The translations under genes and the position numbers were made by a program. A model generated the notes under the pieces. The model was given only the letters and a program-made list of their open reading frames with translations, ran no database searches and was not told the DNA's origin. Below, one piece after another: positions 46,071 to 54,703 of a stretch of DNA of 64,000 nucleotides. The stretch covers positions 62,001-126,000 of the forward strand of contig CAYVOK010000004.1 in the NCBI GenBank assembly GCA_964453335.1. The letters are read 5' to 3'. Source of the stretch: VGBO01 sp964453335. GTDB lineage: Bacteria; Actinomycetota; Acidimicrobiia; Acidimicrobiales; CAIXPF01. Position 1 is the stretch's first letter, and the number at the start of each line of letters is the position of its first letter.

Positions 46071-48095
46071 GTGATCTCCGTCGTCGGACTCGCCAAGGCA
46101 CACGGCGCCAAGCAGCTCTTCCGGGACGTGTCGTTCCGGCTGCTGCCGGGCCGACGCATCGCGCTCGTCGGCGGCAACGGGGTCGGCAAGACCACGCTCC
46201 TCGAGATCGTCCTCGGGGTGCAGGAACCCGACGGCGGCGAGATCCACCGGACCCGCGGGGTGCGGGTCGGGTACCTGCCCCAGGAGGCCGTCGGCACTGC
46301 GGACGACGACACGACCGTGCTCGCCTCGGTGCTCGCAGGCGCCGGACCGATCCGGGAGCTCGAGACCGAGCTCGCCGTGCTCGCCGAACGCCTGGCCACG
46401 ACGACGGGGGCCGAGAACGAGCGAGCACTCGAGGCGTACGGCGCTGCGCAGAGCCGGTTCGAGCAGCTCGGCGGGTACGCGCTCGAGGCGGAGGCGCACC
46501 GGATCCTCGCCGGCCTCGGTTTCGGCACCGAGGCGGTCGAACGACCCGTGCGTTCGCTGTCGGGTGGCTGGCAGATGCGCGCCGCGCTCGCCCGCCTGCT
46601 CCTCGACCGGCCGGACGTCCTCGTGCTCGACGAGCCGACGAACCACCTCGACACCGACTCGGTCGCCTGGCTCGAGACGATGCTCGCCACCTACCCGGGA
46701 GCGATCCTGTTCGTGAGCCACGACCGTGACTTCATCGACACCGTCGCGGAACGGGTCGTGGAGGTCGCGAACGGGACGGCGACCGAGTACGTCGGCGGGT
46801 TCGCCGAGTTCATCGTGCAACGCGAGGACCGACTCGCCCAGCTGCGCGCCGCAGCGGCCACCCAGCAACGCCAGATCGCCCACGTCGAACGGTTCGTCGA
46901 ACGGTTCCGGTACAAGGCGACGAAGAGCCGCCAGGTGCAGAGCCGCCTGAAGACCCTCGAACGCCTCGAACAGATCGAGGTGCCCGAGGTCCGGGAGCTC
47001 GCCGCGAAGTTCGCGTTCCCCGAACCGCAGCGGTCGTCGCGGGTGGTCGCCGAGCTCGTCGGCGTCGACGTCGGCTACGACGACGTCCCGGTGCTGCACG
47101 GGGTCGACCTCGTCGTGGAACGGGGCGAGAAACTCGCGCTCGTCGGCCCGAACGGCGCCGGCAAGACGACGCTCGTACGGCTCCTCCTCGGCCAGCTCCA
47201 CCCGCTCGCCGGGACGTCGACCCTCGGTGCGAACGTCGACGTCGCGTACTTCGCCCAGCAGCAGGTCGAGTCGCTCGACCTGTCGATCACCGTGCTACAG
47301 GAGTTCCTCAAGGCTTTCGACTCCCCGCCCGGCGGCGACCGGGCCGGACGGCCCGGTTGGCAGACCGGCAGCGCTCGCGGCCGCAGCAGCCGCACCGTGC
47401 TCGGCAGCTTCGGTTTCACCGGCGACGCGGCCGACCGCAAGGTCGGCGAGCTCTCCGGCGGGGAACGCACCCGTCTGGCGCTCGCGAAGGTGATGGTGCA
47501 CCCGGTGAACCTGCTCGTCCTCGACGAGCCGACGAACCACCTCGACCTGCCGAGCTGCGACGTGCTGCAGGATGCGTTGTCGGTGTACCCGGGCACGGTG
47601 CTGCTCGTAAGTCACGACCGCTACCTGATCCGCCAGGTCGCGACCTCGTTGCTCGCCGTGCGTGACGGCACGGTCCGTCGCTTCGACGGGGTCGACGAGG
47701 CAGTCCTCAGCCCCCGTGACGAACCCACGGCGCGACCGTCCGCGCCAACGAAGGGGAAGGCGGCACCGACCCCGTCGAAGACCCGTGGCACCACCCCGTC
47801 CGCCGGTCGGCGTGACGAACGGCGCGACGACGCACAACGGCGCCAGAAGCGGTCCGGCGCGACGAAGGAACTGCGCCGCGACGTCGAACGCATCGAACGG
47901 CAGCTCGCCACCGCCGAGGCGACCGTCGCCGACCTCCAACGCCAGCTCGCCGACCCGGAGCTCTACCAGGACAACGCCCGGGTGCAGGAGCTCGTCGCCC
48001 GTCACGACGAGGCGAAGGACCGCGCGCATCAGCTCATGGAGGCGTGGACCGAGGCGTCCCTCGCCCTCGAACGGGCCGACGCCGCCGCCCGCTGA
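46071..48095 (+). CDS. ABC-F family ATPase
   Basis: The 674-residue protein has two ABC domains and no membrane helices, the ABC-F design that acts on ribosomes. Domain 1: Walker A GGNGVGKTT, signature LSGGWQMRAALA, Walker B VLVLDEPTNHLD. Domain 2: GPNGAGKTT, LSGGERTRLALAKVM, LLVLDEPTNHLD. Between them is the Arg/Gln-rich linker (QRQIAHVERFVERFRYKATKSRQ, in parts) that reaches the P site. The C-terminus is a charged coiled coil (REL-rich, about 600-670). Housekeeping or antibiotic-protection function cannot be separated. Confidence 0.93.
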   Translation: MISVVGLAKAHGAKQLFRDVSFRLLPGRRIALVGGNGVGKTTLLEIVLGVQEPDGGEIHRTRGVRVGYLPQEAVGTADDDTTVLASVLAGAGPIRELETELAVLAERLATTTGAENERALEAYGAAQSRFEQLGGYALEAEAHRILAGLGFGTEAVERPVRSLSGGWQMRAALARLLLDRPDVLVLDEPTNHLDTDSVAWLETMLATYPGAILFVSHDRDFIDTVAERVVEVANGTATEYVGGFAEFIVQREDRLAQLRAAAATQQRQIAHVERFVERFRYKATKSRQVQSRLKTLERLEQIEVPEVRELAAKFAFPEPQRSSRVVAELVGVDVGYDDVPVLHGVDLVVERGEKLALVGPNGAGKTTLVRLLLGQLHPLAGTSTLGANVDVAYFAQQQVESLDLSITVLQEFLKAFDSPPGGDRAGRPGWQTGSARGRSSRTVLGSFGFTGDAADRKVGELSGGERTRLALAKVMVHPVNLLVLDEPTNHLDLPSCDVLQDALSVYPGTVLLVSHDRYLIRQVATSLLAVRDGTVRRFDGVDEAVLSPRDEPTARPSAPTKGKAAPTPSKTRGTTPSAGRRDERRDDAQRRQKRSGATKELRRDVERIERQLATAEATVADLQRQLADPELYQDNARVQELVARHDEAKDRAHQLMEAWTEASLALERADAAAR

Positions 48096-48127
48096 ACGGG
48101 TCCGGATCGGTGCGCGGGCACCTGCGG

Positions 48128-48133
48128 TAGCGT
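48128..48133 (+). promoter_or_regulatory. -10-like box TAGCGT of dehydroquinate-synthase-like gene
   Basis: TAGCGT is 8 bases before the GTG at 48142. Confidence 0.5.
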
Positions 48134-48141
48134 CACCGGCC

Positions 48142-49188
48142 GTGGCGGAGGAGATCGAGGTCGTCGTCGCCGACGATGCGGCGGAGGTGGTCGCCGGGGC
48201 CGGGGCCTGCACCGTCGTCGCCGGGCCGACCGCTGCGGCGGCGATCGGGCTCGACCGGCTCGCACCCCGGCACACGGTCATCCCGGGCTCACTCGAGGAG
48301 CTCGCGCTCGACCGGCTCACCGCCACCGAGCGCGATATCGACTCGACCACCGTCGTCGGGATCGGCGGGGGTGTGGCGCTCGACACGGCGAAGTACCTCG
48401 CGCTGCGCACCGGCAAGGAGCTGCTGCTCGTGCCGACCACGCTCGGCTCGCTCGCGCCGTTCACCACGGAGATCGCCCGGCGGGTGCGCCGGCAGGTGAC
48501 CTGGCTCGGTGACGTCGCCGGGCGCACCGTCGTCGACGTGGAACTGCTGCGCCGTGCACCCGCGGCCCGGAACCGGGCAGGTGCCGCAGAGGTGGTCGCG
48601 ACGATCCCGGCGATGTGGGACTGGCGGTTCGCGGACAGCCGTGATCGTGGCCTCCCGGTGTCGGCACAGGTTGTCGACGTGGCGGAACGGTGTCGCGGTC
48701 TGCTCCGGGAAGGGGCCGAGGAGGTCGCCGCGTGCACGCCGACCGGCCTGCGGCTGCTCGCCGACCTGCTCGCCGCGCTCGGGACCGCGTGCGCCCGCTC
48801 GGGCCACCGCCGTGTCGTCGACGGGTCCGGGCACACCTACGTGCAGTCCTTCGAGCACCGCTTCGGCCCCCACCGCACCTATGGCGGCCTGCTCGGGCTC
48901 GGGGCAGTGGCGATGAGCACGTTGCAGGCGTGGTTCGGGCTCGCTGCGGGCGGACCCGTCGACCCGGCCGAGGCGATCGACCTGTTGAACCGTTGCGCCG
49001 TCGAGGCGAACCCGGGTCAGCTCGGGCTCGACGAGGGGACATTCCGCGGCCTGTTGCGCCACACCGTCCGGTTCGCGGTCGGTGAGTTCCTGCCGTACTC
49101 CGTGCTGAACGAGGCCGACGTCAACTGGTCGATGTCGGAGGAGATGTGGCGCCACTGCTGGCGCGTCGACCGGGTCGAGGAGGGCTGA
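48142..49188 (+). CDS. 3-dehydroquinate-synthase/glycerol-1-P-dehydrogenase-like protein
   Basis: The 348-residue protein has the NAD-binding and metal-binding folds of this superfamily: TVVGIGGGVALDTAKYLA for NAD, LLVPTTLGSLAPFTTE, then RAGAAEVVATIPA and GSGHTYVQSFEH. The Glu and His match two zinc ligands of dehydroquinate synthase, but the third (His in HGExV) reads RTYGGLLGLG, a Tyr, so metal use is uncertain. It is 4 bases upstream of an AcoX-like gene and likely works with it. Confidence 0.75.
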   Translation: MAEEIEVVVADDAAEVVAGAGACTVVAGPTAAAAIGLDRLAPRHTVIPGSLEELALDRLTATERDIDSTTVVGIGGGVALDTAKYLALRTGKELLLVPTTLGSLAPFTTEIARRVRRQVTWLGDVAGRTVVDVELLRRAPAARNRAGAAEVVATIPAMWDWRFADSRDRGLPVSAQVVDVAERCRGLLREGAEEVAACTPTGLRLLADLLAALGTACARSGHRRVVDGSGHTYVQSFEHRFGPHRTYGGLLGLGAVAMSTLQAWFGLAAGGPVDPAEAIDLLNRCAVEANPGQLGLDEGTFRGLLRHTVRFAVGEFLPYSVLNEADVNWSMSEEMWRHCWRVDRVEEG

Positions 49189-49192
49189 CCGG

Positions 49193-50248
49193 ATGCCCGG
49201 AACGGTCGGCATCGTCCCGAACCCGGTGTCGGGCAAGGACATCCGGCGACTCGTCGCGAACGCTGCGTCGTCGACCCTCGCCGAGAAGTACACGATCGTG
49301 CGACGGGCGGTGCTCGGCGCCGTCGAGGCGGGGGCGGACCGGTTCCTGTTCCTCCGTGAGCCGCACGGACTGTGCGCACGGGCGGTGGAGACGCTCACCC
49401 TCGACGGGGTGACGTTCGAACACGTTGCGGTCGAGACCCGCAACGACGAGACCGACACCACGCGGACGGTCGCCGCGATGCGCGACGCCGGTGTCGGTGC
49501 AGTGATCGTGCTCGGCGGTGACGGCACCAGTCGTGCGGCGACGCTCGGGTGGCGTGACGTGCCGCTGATCGCCATGTCGACGGGGACGAACAACGTGTTC
49601 CCCCGGTTCGTGGAGGCGACGGTCGCCGGGGAGGCGGCCGGGCTCGTCGCAGCGGGCCGGGTACGACTCGACGAGGTCGCCACGGTCGCGAAGGTGATCG
49701 AGGTGACGGTCGAGGGCGACGACCGGGTCGACCTCGCGCTGATCGACGCTGTCGTGCTCGACGAGCGGCTCGTCGGCGACCGGTCGCTGTTCGACCCGGC
49801 CCGGATGCGGCTCGCGGTGCTCAGCCGTGCCGAGCCGGCGTCGGTGGGGATCAGTTCGATCGGGGGTCTGGTGCACCCCTGCGGCGCCGCCGACCCGGGT
49901 GGCGTGCTGGTGCGGTTCGCGCCACCGGCGGTCGCTGCACGGCATCTGCGGGCCCCGCTCGCACCGGGGTGGTACGCCACGGTCGGTCTCGACGACGTCG
50001 CGGCGCTCGCCGAGGACGAACCCGTCGAGGTCACCGGTCCGGCGGTGCTCGCGTTCGACGGCGAACGGCAGCGGTTCCTCGAGGCCGGGCGACGGGCGGT
50101 GCTGCGGGTGCGGCGGCGCGGCCCGCAGGTCATCGACACCACGCGGGCCCTCGCCCTCGGTGCCGAACGCGGGGTCTTCGTCCATGCGGCCGGTTCGGGG
50201 CCGCTCCGGCCGGACTCGCCCCGGCACCTGCCCGACGTCTGCTGCTGA
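49193..50248 (+). CDS. AcoX-like / ATP-NAD-kinase fold protein
   Basis: The 351-residue protein resembles the AcoX/COG3199 group of NAD-kinase-fold proteins. VGIVPNPVSGKDIRRLVA opens the fold, VIVLGGDGTSRAA holds the GGDGT kinase motif (about 105-109), and MSTGTNNVFPRFVEAT follows the substrate loop. True phosphorylation of NAD is not shown for AcoX. The last third is Arg-rich beta structure. It starts 4 bases after the dehydroquinate-synthase-like gene, so it is probably co-translated. The substrate is unknown. Confidence 0.8.
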   Translation: MPGTVGIVPNPVSGKDIRRLVANAASSTLAEKYTIVRRAVLGAVEAGADRFLFLREPHGLCARAVETLTLDGVTFEHVAVETRNDETDTTRTVAAMRDAGVGAVIVLGGDGTSRAATLGWRDVPLIAMSTGTNNVFPRFVEATVAGEAAGLVAAGRVRLDEVATVAKVIEVTVEGDDRVDLALIDAVVLDERLVGDRSLFDPARMRLAVLSRAEPASVGISSIGGLVHPCGAADPGGVLVRFAPPAVAARHLRAPLAPGWYATVGLDDVAALAEDEPVEVTGPAVLAFDGERQRFLEAGRRAVLRVRRRGPQVIDTTRALALGAERGVFVHAAGSGPLRPDSPRHLPDVCC

Positions 50249-50255
50249 GATCAGC
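50244..50255. terminator. compact convergent stop-codon palindrome
   Basis: GCTGA, GA, TCAGC: 5-base arms with both stop codons and only two bases between the genes. The loop is too short for a simple RNA hairpin, so it may not be a terminator by itself. Confidence 0.35.
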
Positions 50256-52608
50256 CGACGCTGCGGCCCCCACGGCACCGCGGGAGTTCCGGCACCGAGA
50301 GGTCGTTGTTCAGGAAGTACTCGTCGCGGGGTGCGAGATCACGGTTGTAGAGCGACCGCGGCACGCCACGGAGCCGCTCCCCGTCCTGCACGCACGTCGA
50401 GCGCAGGTCACGGAGGTAGCCGCGCAGCGAGGTCCGCTGTGCGTCCCCGTACGCAGTGGGGTCGATGCGGTCGAACCGTTCGAGCAGGCGATCCCGGTCG
50501 AAGGTGATCGGCCGCGAGGAGGCGACCATGAACCGCGACCCGCCGTATGCCGCGACCTCGAACGCCTCCACGTAGGGGAAGACCTGCGCCGCGGTGTTGA
50601 CCACCCGGCTCGTCGGGATCCACTGCGTGAAGACCCCGCCCTCGGCGAGCCGCTCGGCGACGATCTCGTAGAACTCCTTCGAGTAGAGGCTGCCGCTGTA
50701 GCCGCTCTGCGGGCGGAGCGTGTCGACGGTGATGACGTCGTACTCCTCCTCGACGACGAGGAGGTGCTCGCGCCCGTCACCGACGGCGGTCTCGACCCTC
50801 GGGTCGGCGAACAGTCGGGCGAGCTCGAACGCGGGGCGTTCCTCGGCGAGGTCGCGCAGCAGCGGGTACTGCCCGCCGCACAGCTCGACCACCTCGACCC
50901 GCTCGACGGACGGGTCGGTCGCCATGCCGTACGCGGTCGCGCCGATACCGAGCCCGATCGCCAGCACGTTGCGGGGCTCGGGGTGGGCGAGCGCGGGCAC
51001 GAGGCCGATGAGCACGTGGTAGTCGTCGAACGGGTAGCCGTTCTGCGACGAACCGTTGATGTAGAGGATGTCGTTGCCTGCCGCGTCGCGCTTCAGCGCG
51101 ACGGCGCAGCTCCGCTGCTCCTCGAGCATGAGGCCGTCGTCCGCGGAGTGCAGGAACGCCCACAGCCGGTCGTTCGACGGTGCCCCGACGACGAGTGCCG
51201 CGCCGACGGCACCGGTCGCGACGACCCCCAGCGCCCGGCGCCGTTCGCCGCCTCCCGCTGCGATCGCCGCCACGACGACTCCTGCGAGGAGGAGCCCGGC
51301 GAGCAGCCGGAGCGTCCCGGCGGTACCGAGCCGGTCGATGAGGACGTACCCGGTGAGCAGCGTGCCTGCGACGTTGCCGACGATGTTCGCGAACAGCAAC
51401 GCCCCCGTGCGCCGGCCGAGCTGGTCGATCCGGTCGCTGACGGTCGCCTGGATGCAGGGGTACGCCGCACCAGCGCAGAGGACCGGGACGGCCATGAACA
51501 GCAGCGGGGCGACGACGTAGGCGAACACGAACCCGGCGAAGCCGCGTGCCGAGTCGATCTCACCGAACCCGATGTTGAAGCCCCCCGACGCGAAGTACTC
51601 GGTGAGGGGTCCGCCGAGCCCGATGCGCGGGAGGACGCTGACGAGGACGAAGGGGCCGGCGAGCGCGCCGACGGCGGCGCCCGCCTGCAGCAGGAGGAAC
51701 CACCGTTGGGTGTCGACCCCGCGGCGCACGAGGCGGGAGCCGACCGCGGCACCGATGCCGAACAGGAGCAGGTACAGCGAGAGGACGTGGGCGAAGCTGT
51801 AGGAGTTCGACCGCATGACGGTGTCGACGAGGCGGAAGAAGACCTGCTCGAGACCGAGGGCGACGGCGCCGGTTCCGGCGTAGGCGACCATCCACGGCCA
51901 GATCGGGCGCCCGGTGTCCGACCCTCCGGCCGCCACTGCCGCAGTCGACGTCGCTGCGGGTTCGGGGTCCTCGGCCCTGGTCCGCACGAGGACGACGAGA
52001 CCGACGACGAGGTTCACCGCACCGGCGAACAGGGTGACGGTGACGAAGCCGAACGTGCCGACGAGCAGCCATCCGGTGATCGCCGCGCCGGCGGCCGCCC
52101 CGATCGTGTTGATCCCGTAGAGCCGTCCGACGACCGGCCCGGCGTCACGGAGCTGGTGGACGACCCCGCGGGTGAGCAACGGCAGGGAGAGCCCCATGAG
52201 CGTCGTCGGGACGACGACGACCGCGGCGTTGAACGCGAACGTCGCGGCAGCCGAGCCGAGCCCCGGGGCGATCGCCCGGTACAGGTCGTAGAACAGCCAG
52301 GTGCTGATCGCCGCGAAGACGCCGATGGCGACGTTGGCGCCTGCGAAGAACTGGAGGGACCGTCGTGCACCGACGCGGTCGGCGAGACGACCGCCGAGGA
52401 GGCTGCCGAGCCCGAGGCCACCGAGGAACGCCGCGACGACGGTCGTGGTCGACGCGAGGTCGACACCCGAGTGGAGGGAGATCACCCGCTGCCAGGTGAC
52501 CTGCAGCGTGAGCGCGGAGAACCCCGTCGCTGCGAAGAGCGCTGCGAGGAGGCGGCGGAGCCCGTCGCCCCGATCGGCGGGACCGGCTGTCGGGTGGGTG
52601 GCGGCCAT
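50251..52608 (-). CDS. MFS-like membrane domain fused to spermidine-synthase-like domain
   Basis: The 785-residue protein has about 12-14 helices in the first ~480 residues and a C-terminal spermidine-synthase fold (VLAIGLGIGATAYGMA nucleotide loop, EVVELCGG, YDVITVDTLRPQSGYSGSLYSKEFYEIV in parts). The catalytic DxSDP of aminopropyltransferases reads DTLRP, so polyamine synthesis is unlikely; it may be a different transferase at the membrane. The start at 52608 is the first ATG after a TAGCGT box (52626-52631). Confidence 0.82.
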   Translation of the reverse strand: MAATHPTAGPADRGDGLRRLLAALFAATGFSALTLQVTWQRVISLHSGVDLASTTTVVAAFLGGLGLGSLLGGRLADRVGARRSLQFFAGANVAIGVFAAISTWLFYDLYRAIAPGLGSAAATFAFNAAVVVVPTTLMGLSLPLLTRGVVHQLRDAGPVVGRLYGINTIGAAAGAAITGWLLVGTFGFVTVTLFAGAVNLVVGLVVLVRTRAEDPEPAATSTAAVAAGGSDTGRPIWPWMVAYAGTGAVALGLEQVFFRLVDTVMRSNSYSFAHVLSLYLLLFGIGAAVGSRLVRRGVDTQRWFLLLQAGAAVGALAGPFVLVSVLPRIGLGGPLTEYFASGGFNIGFGEIDSARGFAGFVFAYVVAPLLFMAVPVLCAGAAYPCIQATVSDRIDQLGRRTGALLFANIVGNVAGTLLTGYVLIDRLGTAGTLRLLAGLLLAGVVVAAIAAGGGERRRALGVVATGAVGAALVVGAPSNDRLWAFLHSADDGLMLEEQRSCAVALKRDAAGNDILYINGSSQNGYPFDDYHVLIGLVPALAHPEPRNVLAIGLGIGATAYGMATDPSVERVEVVELCGGQYPLLRDLAEERPAFELARLFADPRVETAVGDGREHLLVVEEEYDVITVDTLRPQSGYSGSLYSKEFYEIVAERLAEGGVFTQWIPTSRVVNTAAQVFPYVEAFEVAAYGGSRFMVASSRPITFDRDRLLERFDRIDPTAYGDAQRTSLRGYLRDLRSTCVQDGERLRGVPRSLYNRDLAPRDEYFLNNDLSVPELPRCRGGRSVG

Positions 52609-52708
52609 GGGGATGTCCGCCCGGAACGCTATCGGCTGACCCTCGAGCGCTGGTCGATGGTGCCGCAGGCGACACCCCTCGACCGGACGCTCCTGGCGCT
52701 CGGCCCGC

Positions 52709-52714
52709 TACGCT
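52709..52714 (+). promoter_or_regulatory. -10-like box TACGCT upstream of M15 gene
   Basis: TACGCT lies 5 bases before a GTG at 52720, an alternative leaderless start for the following gene. Confidence 0.35.
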
Positions 52715-52803
52715 GCGTGGTGATCGTCGACCGGTTCGGGCACCCAGGGGAACCGTCGACGCGGCGGACGCGACGCGTCCCCGCCTCGTCCCGTTCCCGT
52801 CCC

Positions 52804-52807
52804 GGAG
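52804..52807 (+). promoter_or_regulatory. ribosome binding site GGAG for GTG at 52813
   Basis: GGAG is 5 bases before the GTG at 52813 and favours that start, which gives a normal signal peptide. Confidence 0.4.
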
Positions 52808-52812
52808 TCCTC

Positions 52813-53441
52813 GTGCCCGCACCCCACCGTCTCGTCGTCGTCGCCACACTGACCGTCGCACTGCTGACGGGCGGGTCGGTCGGCGCGCAGCAGAGCGGCA
52901 GCCAGGCCGAGCGGGACGCCGTGCGCGGCCAGCTCGACACGGTCAACCAGGACCTCGACGTCCTCGCGGCGACCGACGCAGAGATCCGGGCCGAGCTCGA
53001 CCGGATCGACAAGGCGCTCGCCGACCAGGCGACGAAGATCGCCGACGCCCGGACCGCCGCGGAGGCGGCCCGAGCCGCCGAGGCAGCCGCCGACGCCGAG
53101 GTCGCGACCGCGACCGCCGAGGTCGACGAGCTCACCGTCCGGGCCCGGGAGCTCGCCATCCAGCTCTACACCCGACCCGCCGACCAGGAGACGATCCTCG
53201 CCGTGATCCGCGCCAAGCCGGGCGACGCGGCGAAGCGGCTCGCGCTCGCCCGGTTCCGGGTCGAGGACGCGAGCGAGCTGCTCGACCAACTCGTCGCCCG
53301 CAAGGGTGAGCTCGAGTCGGCCCGGCGGGTCGCCGCTGACGCCCGGCTCGCCGCCGAACTTGCCGCCGCAGCGGAACAGGCCCGCCTCGAGGAACTGCAG
53401 GCGCTGCGGGTCGAACAGTTCGCGTTCGCCGAGGACCTCGC
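52813..53441 (+). CDS. exported coiled-coil protein, N-terminal part of split M15 peptidase gene
   Basis: The visible 209 residues have a signal peptide (LVVVATLTVALLTGGSVGAQQ) and a long Ala/Glu/Arg-rich coiled coil (about 35-205) like the hinge coils of cell-wall hydrolases. The frame runs into the assembly gap. After the gap, a different frame ends with FGLYNLPAEPWHWS, the C-terminus of an M15 (VanY-type) D-Ala-D-Ala carboxypeptidase, so both are likely one gene. An in-frame GTG at 52720 next to a TACGCT box is an alternative start. Confidence 0.7.
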
Positions 53442-53541
53442 NNNNNNNNNNNNNNNNNNNNNNNNNNNNNNNNNNNNNNNNNNNNNNNNNNNNNNNNNNN
53501 NNNNNNNNNNNNNNNNNNNNNNNNNNNNNNNNNNNNNNNNN
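53442..53541. other. assembly gap of 100 Ns
   Basis: Exactly 100 undetermined bases. This is a common placeholder length in scaffolded assemblies, so the true distance and reading frame across it are unknown. Confidence 0.95.
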
Positions 53542-53599
53542 GTTCGGCCTGTACAACCTGCCCGCCGAGCCGTGGCACTGGTCGACGAACGGTCGCTGA
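53542..53599 (+). CDS. C-terminal fragment of M15 D,D-carboxypeptidase
   Basis: The last 18 residues, FGLYNLPAEPWHWSTNGR, carry the EPWHW signature of VanY/DdpX-type zinc peptidases that trim peptidoglycan; the His is a zinc ligand. The fragment begins inside the gap and ends with TGA at 53597-53599. The frame differs from that of the coiled-coil part, but gap length is arbitrary, so this does not imply a frameshift. Confidence 0.65.
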
Positions 53600-53658
53600 C
53601 GACGCGCCCTCCCGTGGCCGGATAGCGTCGCCCCCGCAGCGACGAACGGGGGACACGG

Positions 53659-54693
53659 ATGCACATCGACCTGATGACCGGCGGGAACACGCTCCACGAC
53701 ATGGCGACCATGGCGCGGAAGGTGCAGGAGCTCGGGTTCACCGGGATCACGCTGACCGAGACGGGGCGCACCGCCTACCTCGCCGCCGCCGTCGCCGCGC
53801 TCGAGGCACCCGACCTGTCCTTGACGACCGGCATCGCGGTCGCATTCCCCCGCTCGCCGATGATCACCGCGCAGATCGCTTGGGAACTCGCCGAGGCAAC
53901 CCGTGGCAACTTCCTGCTCGGCCTCGGCACCCAGGTGAAGGCGCACATCGAGCGGCGGTTCTCGTCGCCGTTCGACCCGCCCGGCCCGCGCCTGCGTGAC
54001 TACGTGAAGGCGGTGCGGGCGTGCTTCGAGGCGTTCGCCGGGCGGTCGAAGCTCGACTACAAGGGCGAGTACTACGCGATGAGCCTGCTGCCCGATGCAT
54101 GGGCACCCGGACGAATGGATCACCCGGACATCCCGATCTACATCTCCGCGGTCGGACCGTGGATGACGCGCATGGCTGGCGAGGTCGCCGACGGCATCCA
54201 CGTCCATCCCTTCCACTCGCTGCGTTACCTGAACGAGGTGCTGCTGCCGAAGGTCGCCGAGGGTGCCGCGACCGCCGACCGGTCGGTCGACGACGTGAAG
54301 CTCGCGGTGCCGGTGTTCACCATCGTCGGGGACTCCCCCGAGGAGCAAGCGCCGTGGCGTGACCGTGCCCGCAGCCAGATCGCGTTCTACGGGTCGACGA
54401 AGAACTACGCGTTCCAGTTCGACATGCTCGGTTTCGAAGGTGTCTCGTCGAAACTGAACGCGCGGCTCAAGGCCGGCGACATGGCGGGCATGAGCGAGCT
54501 GATCACCGACGAGATGCTCGACGTGTACGCGGTGACCGCACGGTGGGACGAGCTCGCCGACAAGCTCGTCGACCGCTACCACGGGGTCGCGGACCGGCTG
54601 ATCATGTACTTCGCCGACCCGCAGATGCAGCGTGACCCGGCGAGCGCCGGGCGTTGGGGCGAGGTCGCACGCGCCGTGCGTGCGGCGAACTGA
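53659..54693 (+). CDS. LLM class F420-dependent oxidoreductase (copy 4)
   Basis: The 344-residue protein is a longer LLM enzyme of the type annotated as TIGR03617-like: MHIDLMTGGNTLHDM, FTGITLTETGRTAYLAAAVAAL (seen as TLTETGRTAYLAA), FPRSPMITAQIAWELAEATRG and LLGLGTQVKAHIERRF. IPIYISAVGPWM and VADGIHVHPFHS follow. A TAGCGT box and GGGGGA ribosome site precede the ATG. It is 10 bases upstream of an SDR gene, so the two form an operon, perhaps acting in sequence on one substrate. Confidence 0.88.
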   Translation: MHIDLMTGGNTLHDMATMARKVQELGFTGITLTETGRTAYLAAAVAALEAPDLSLTTGIAVAFPRSPMITAQIAWELAEATRGNFLLGLGTQVKAHIERRFSSPFDPPGPRLRDYVKAVRACFEAFAGRSKLDYKGEYYAMSLLPDAWAPGRMDHPDIPIYISAVGPWMTRMAGEVADGIHVHPFHSLRYLNEVLLPKVAEGAATADRSVDDVKLAVPVFTIVGDSPEEQAPWRDRARSQIAFYGSTKNYAFQFDMLGFEGVSSKLNARLKAGDMAGMSELITDEMLDVYAVTARWDELADKLVDRYHGVADRLIMYFADPQMQRDPASAGRWGEVARAVRAAN

Positions 54694-54703
54694 GGAGCGC
54701 GCC

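Noticed and set aside
49969..52620. Very long open plus-strand frame leading into the coiled-coil protein
   Set aside because: It is antisense to the fused MFS/spermidine-synthase gene, rich in Arg/Glu/Gly as expected of a high-GC shadow frame, and shows no domain. The real gene starts at 52813 or 52720.
53441..53545. Apparent frameshift between the coiled coil and the EPWHW end
   Set aside because: The 100 Ns are an arbitrary placeholder, so the frame relation across them has no meaning.
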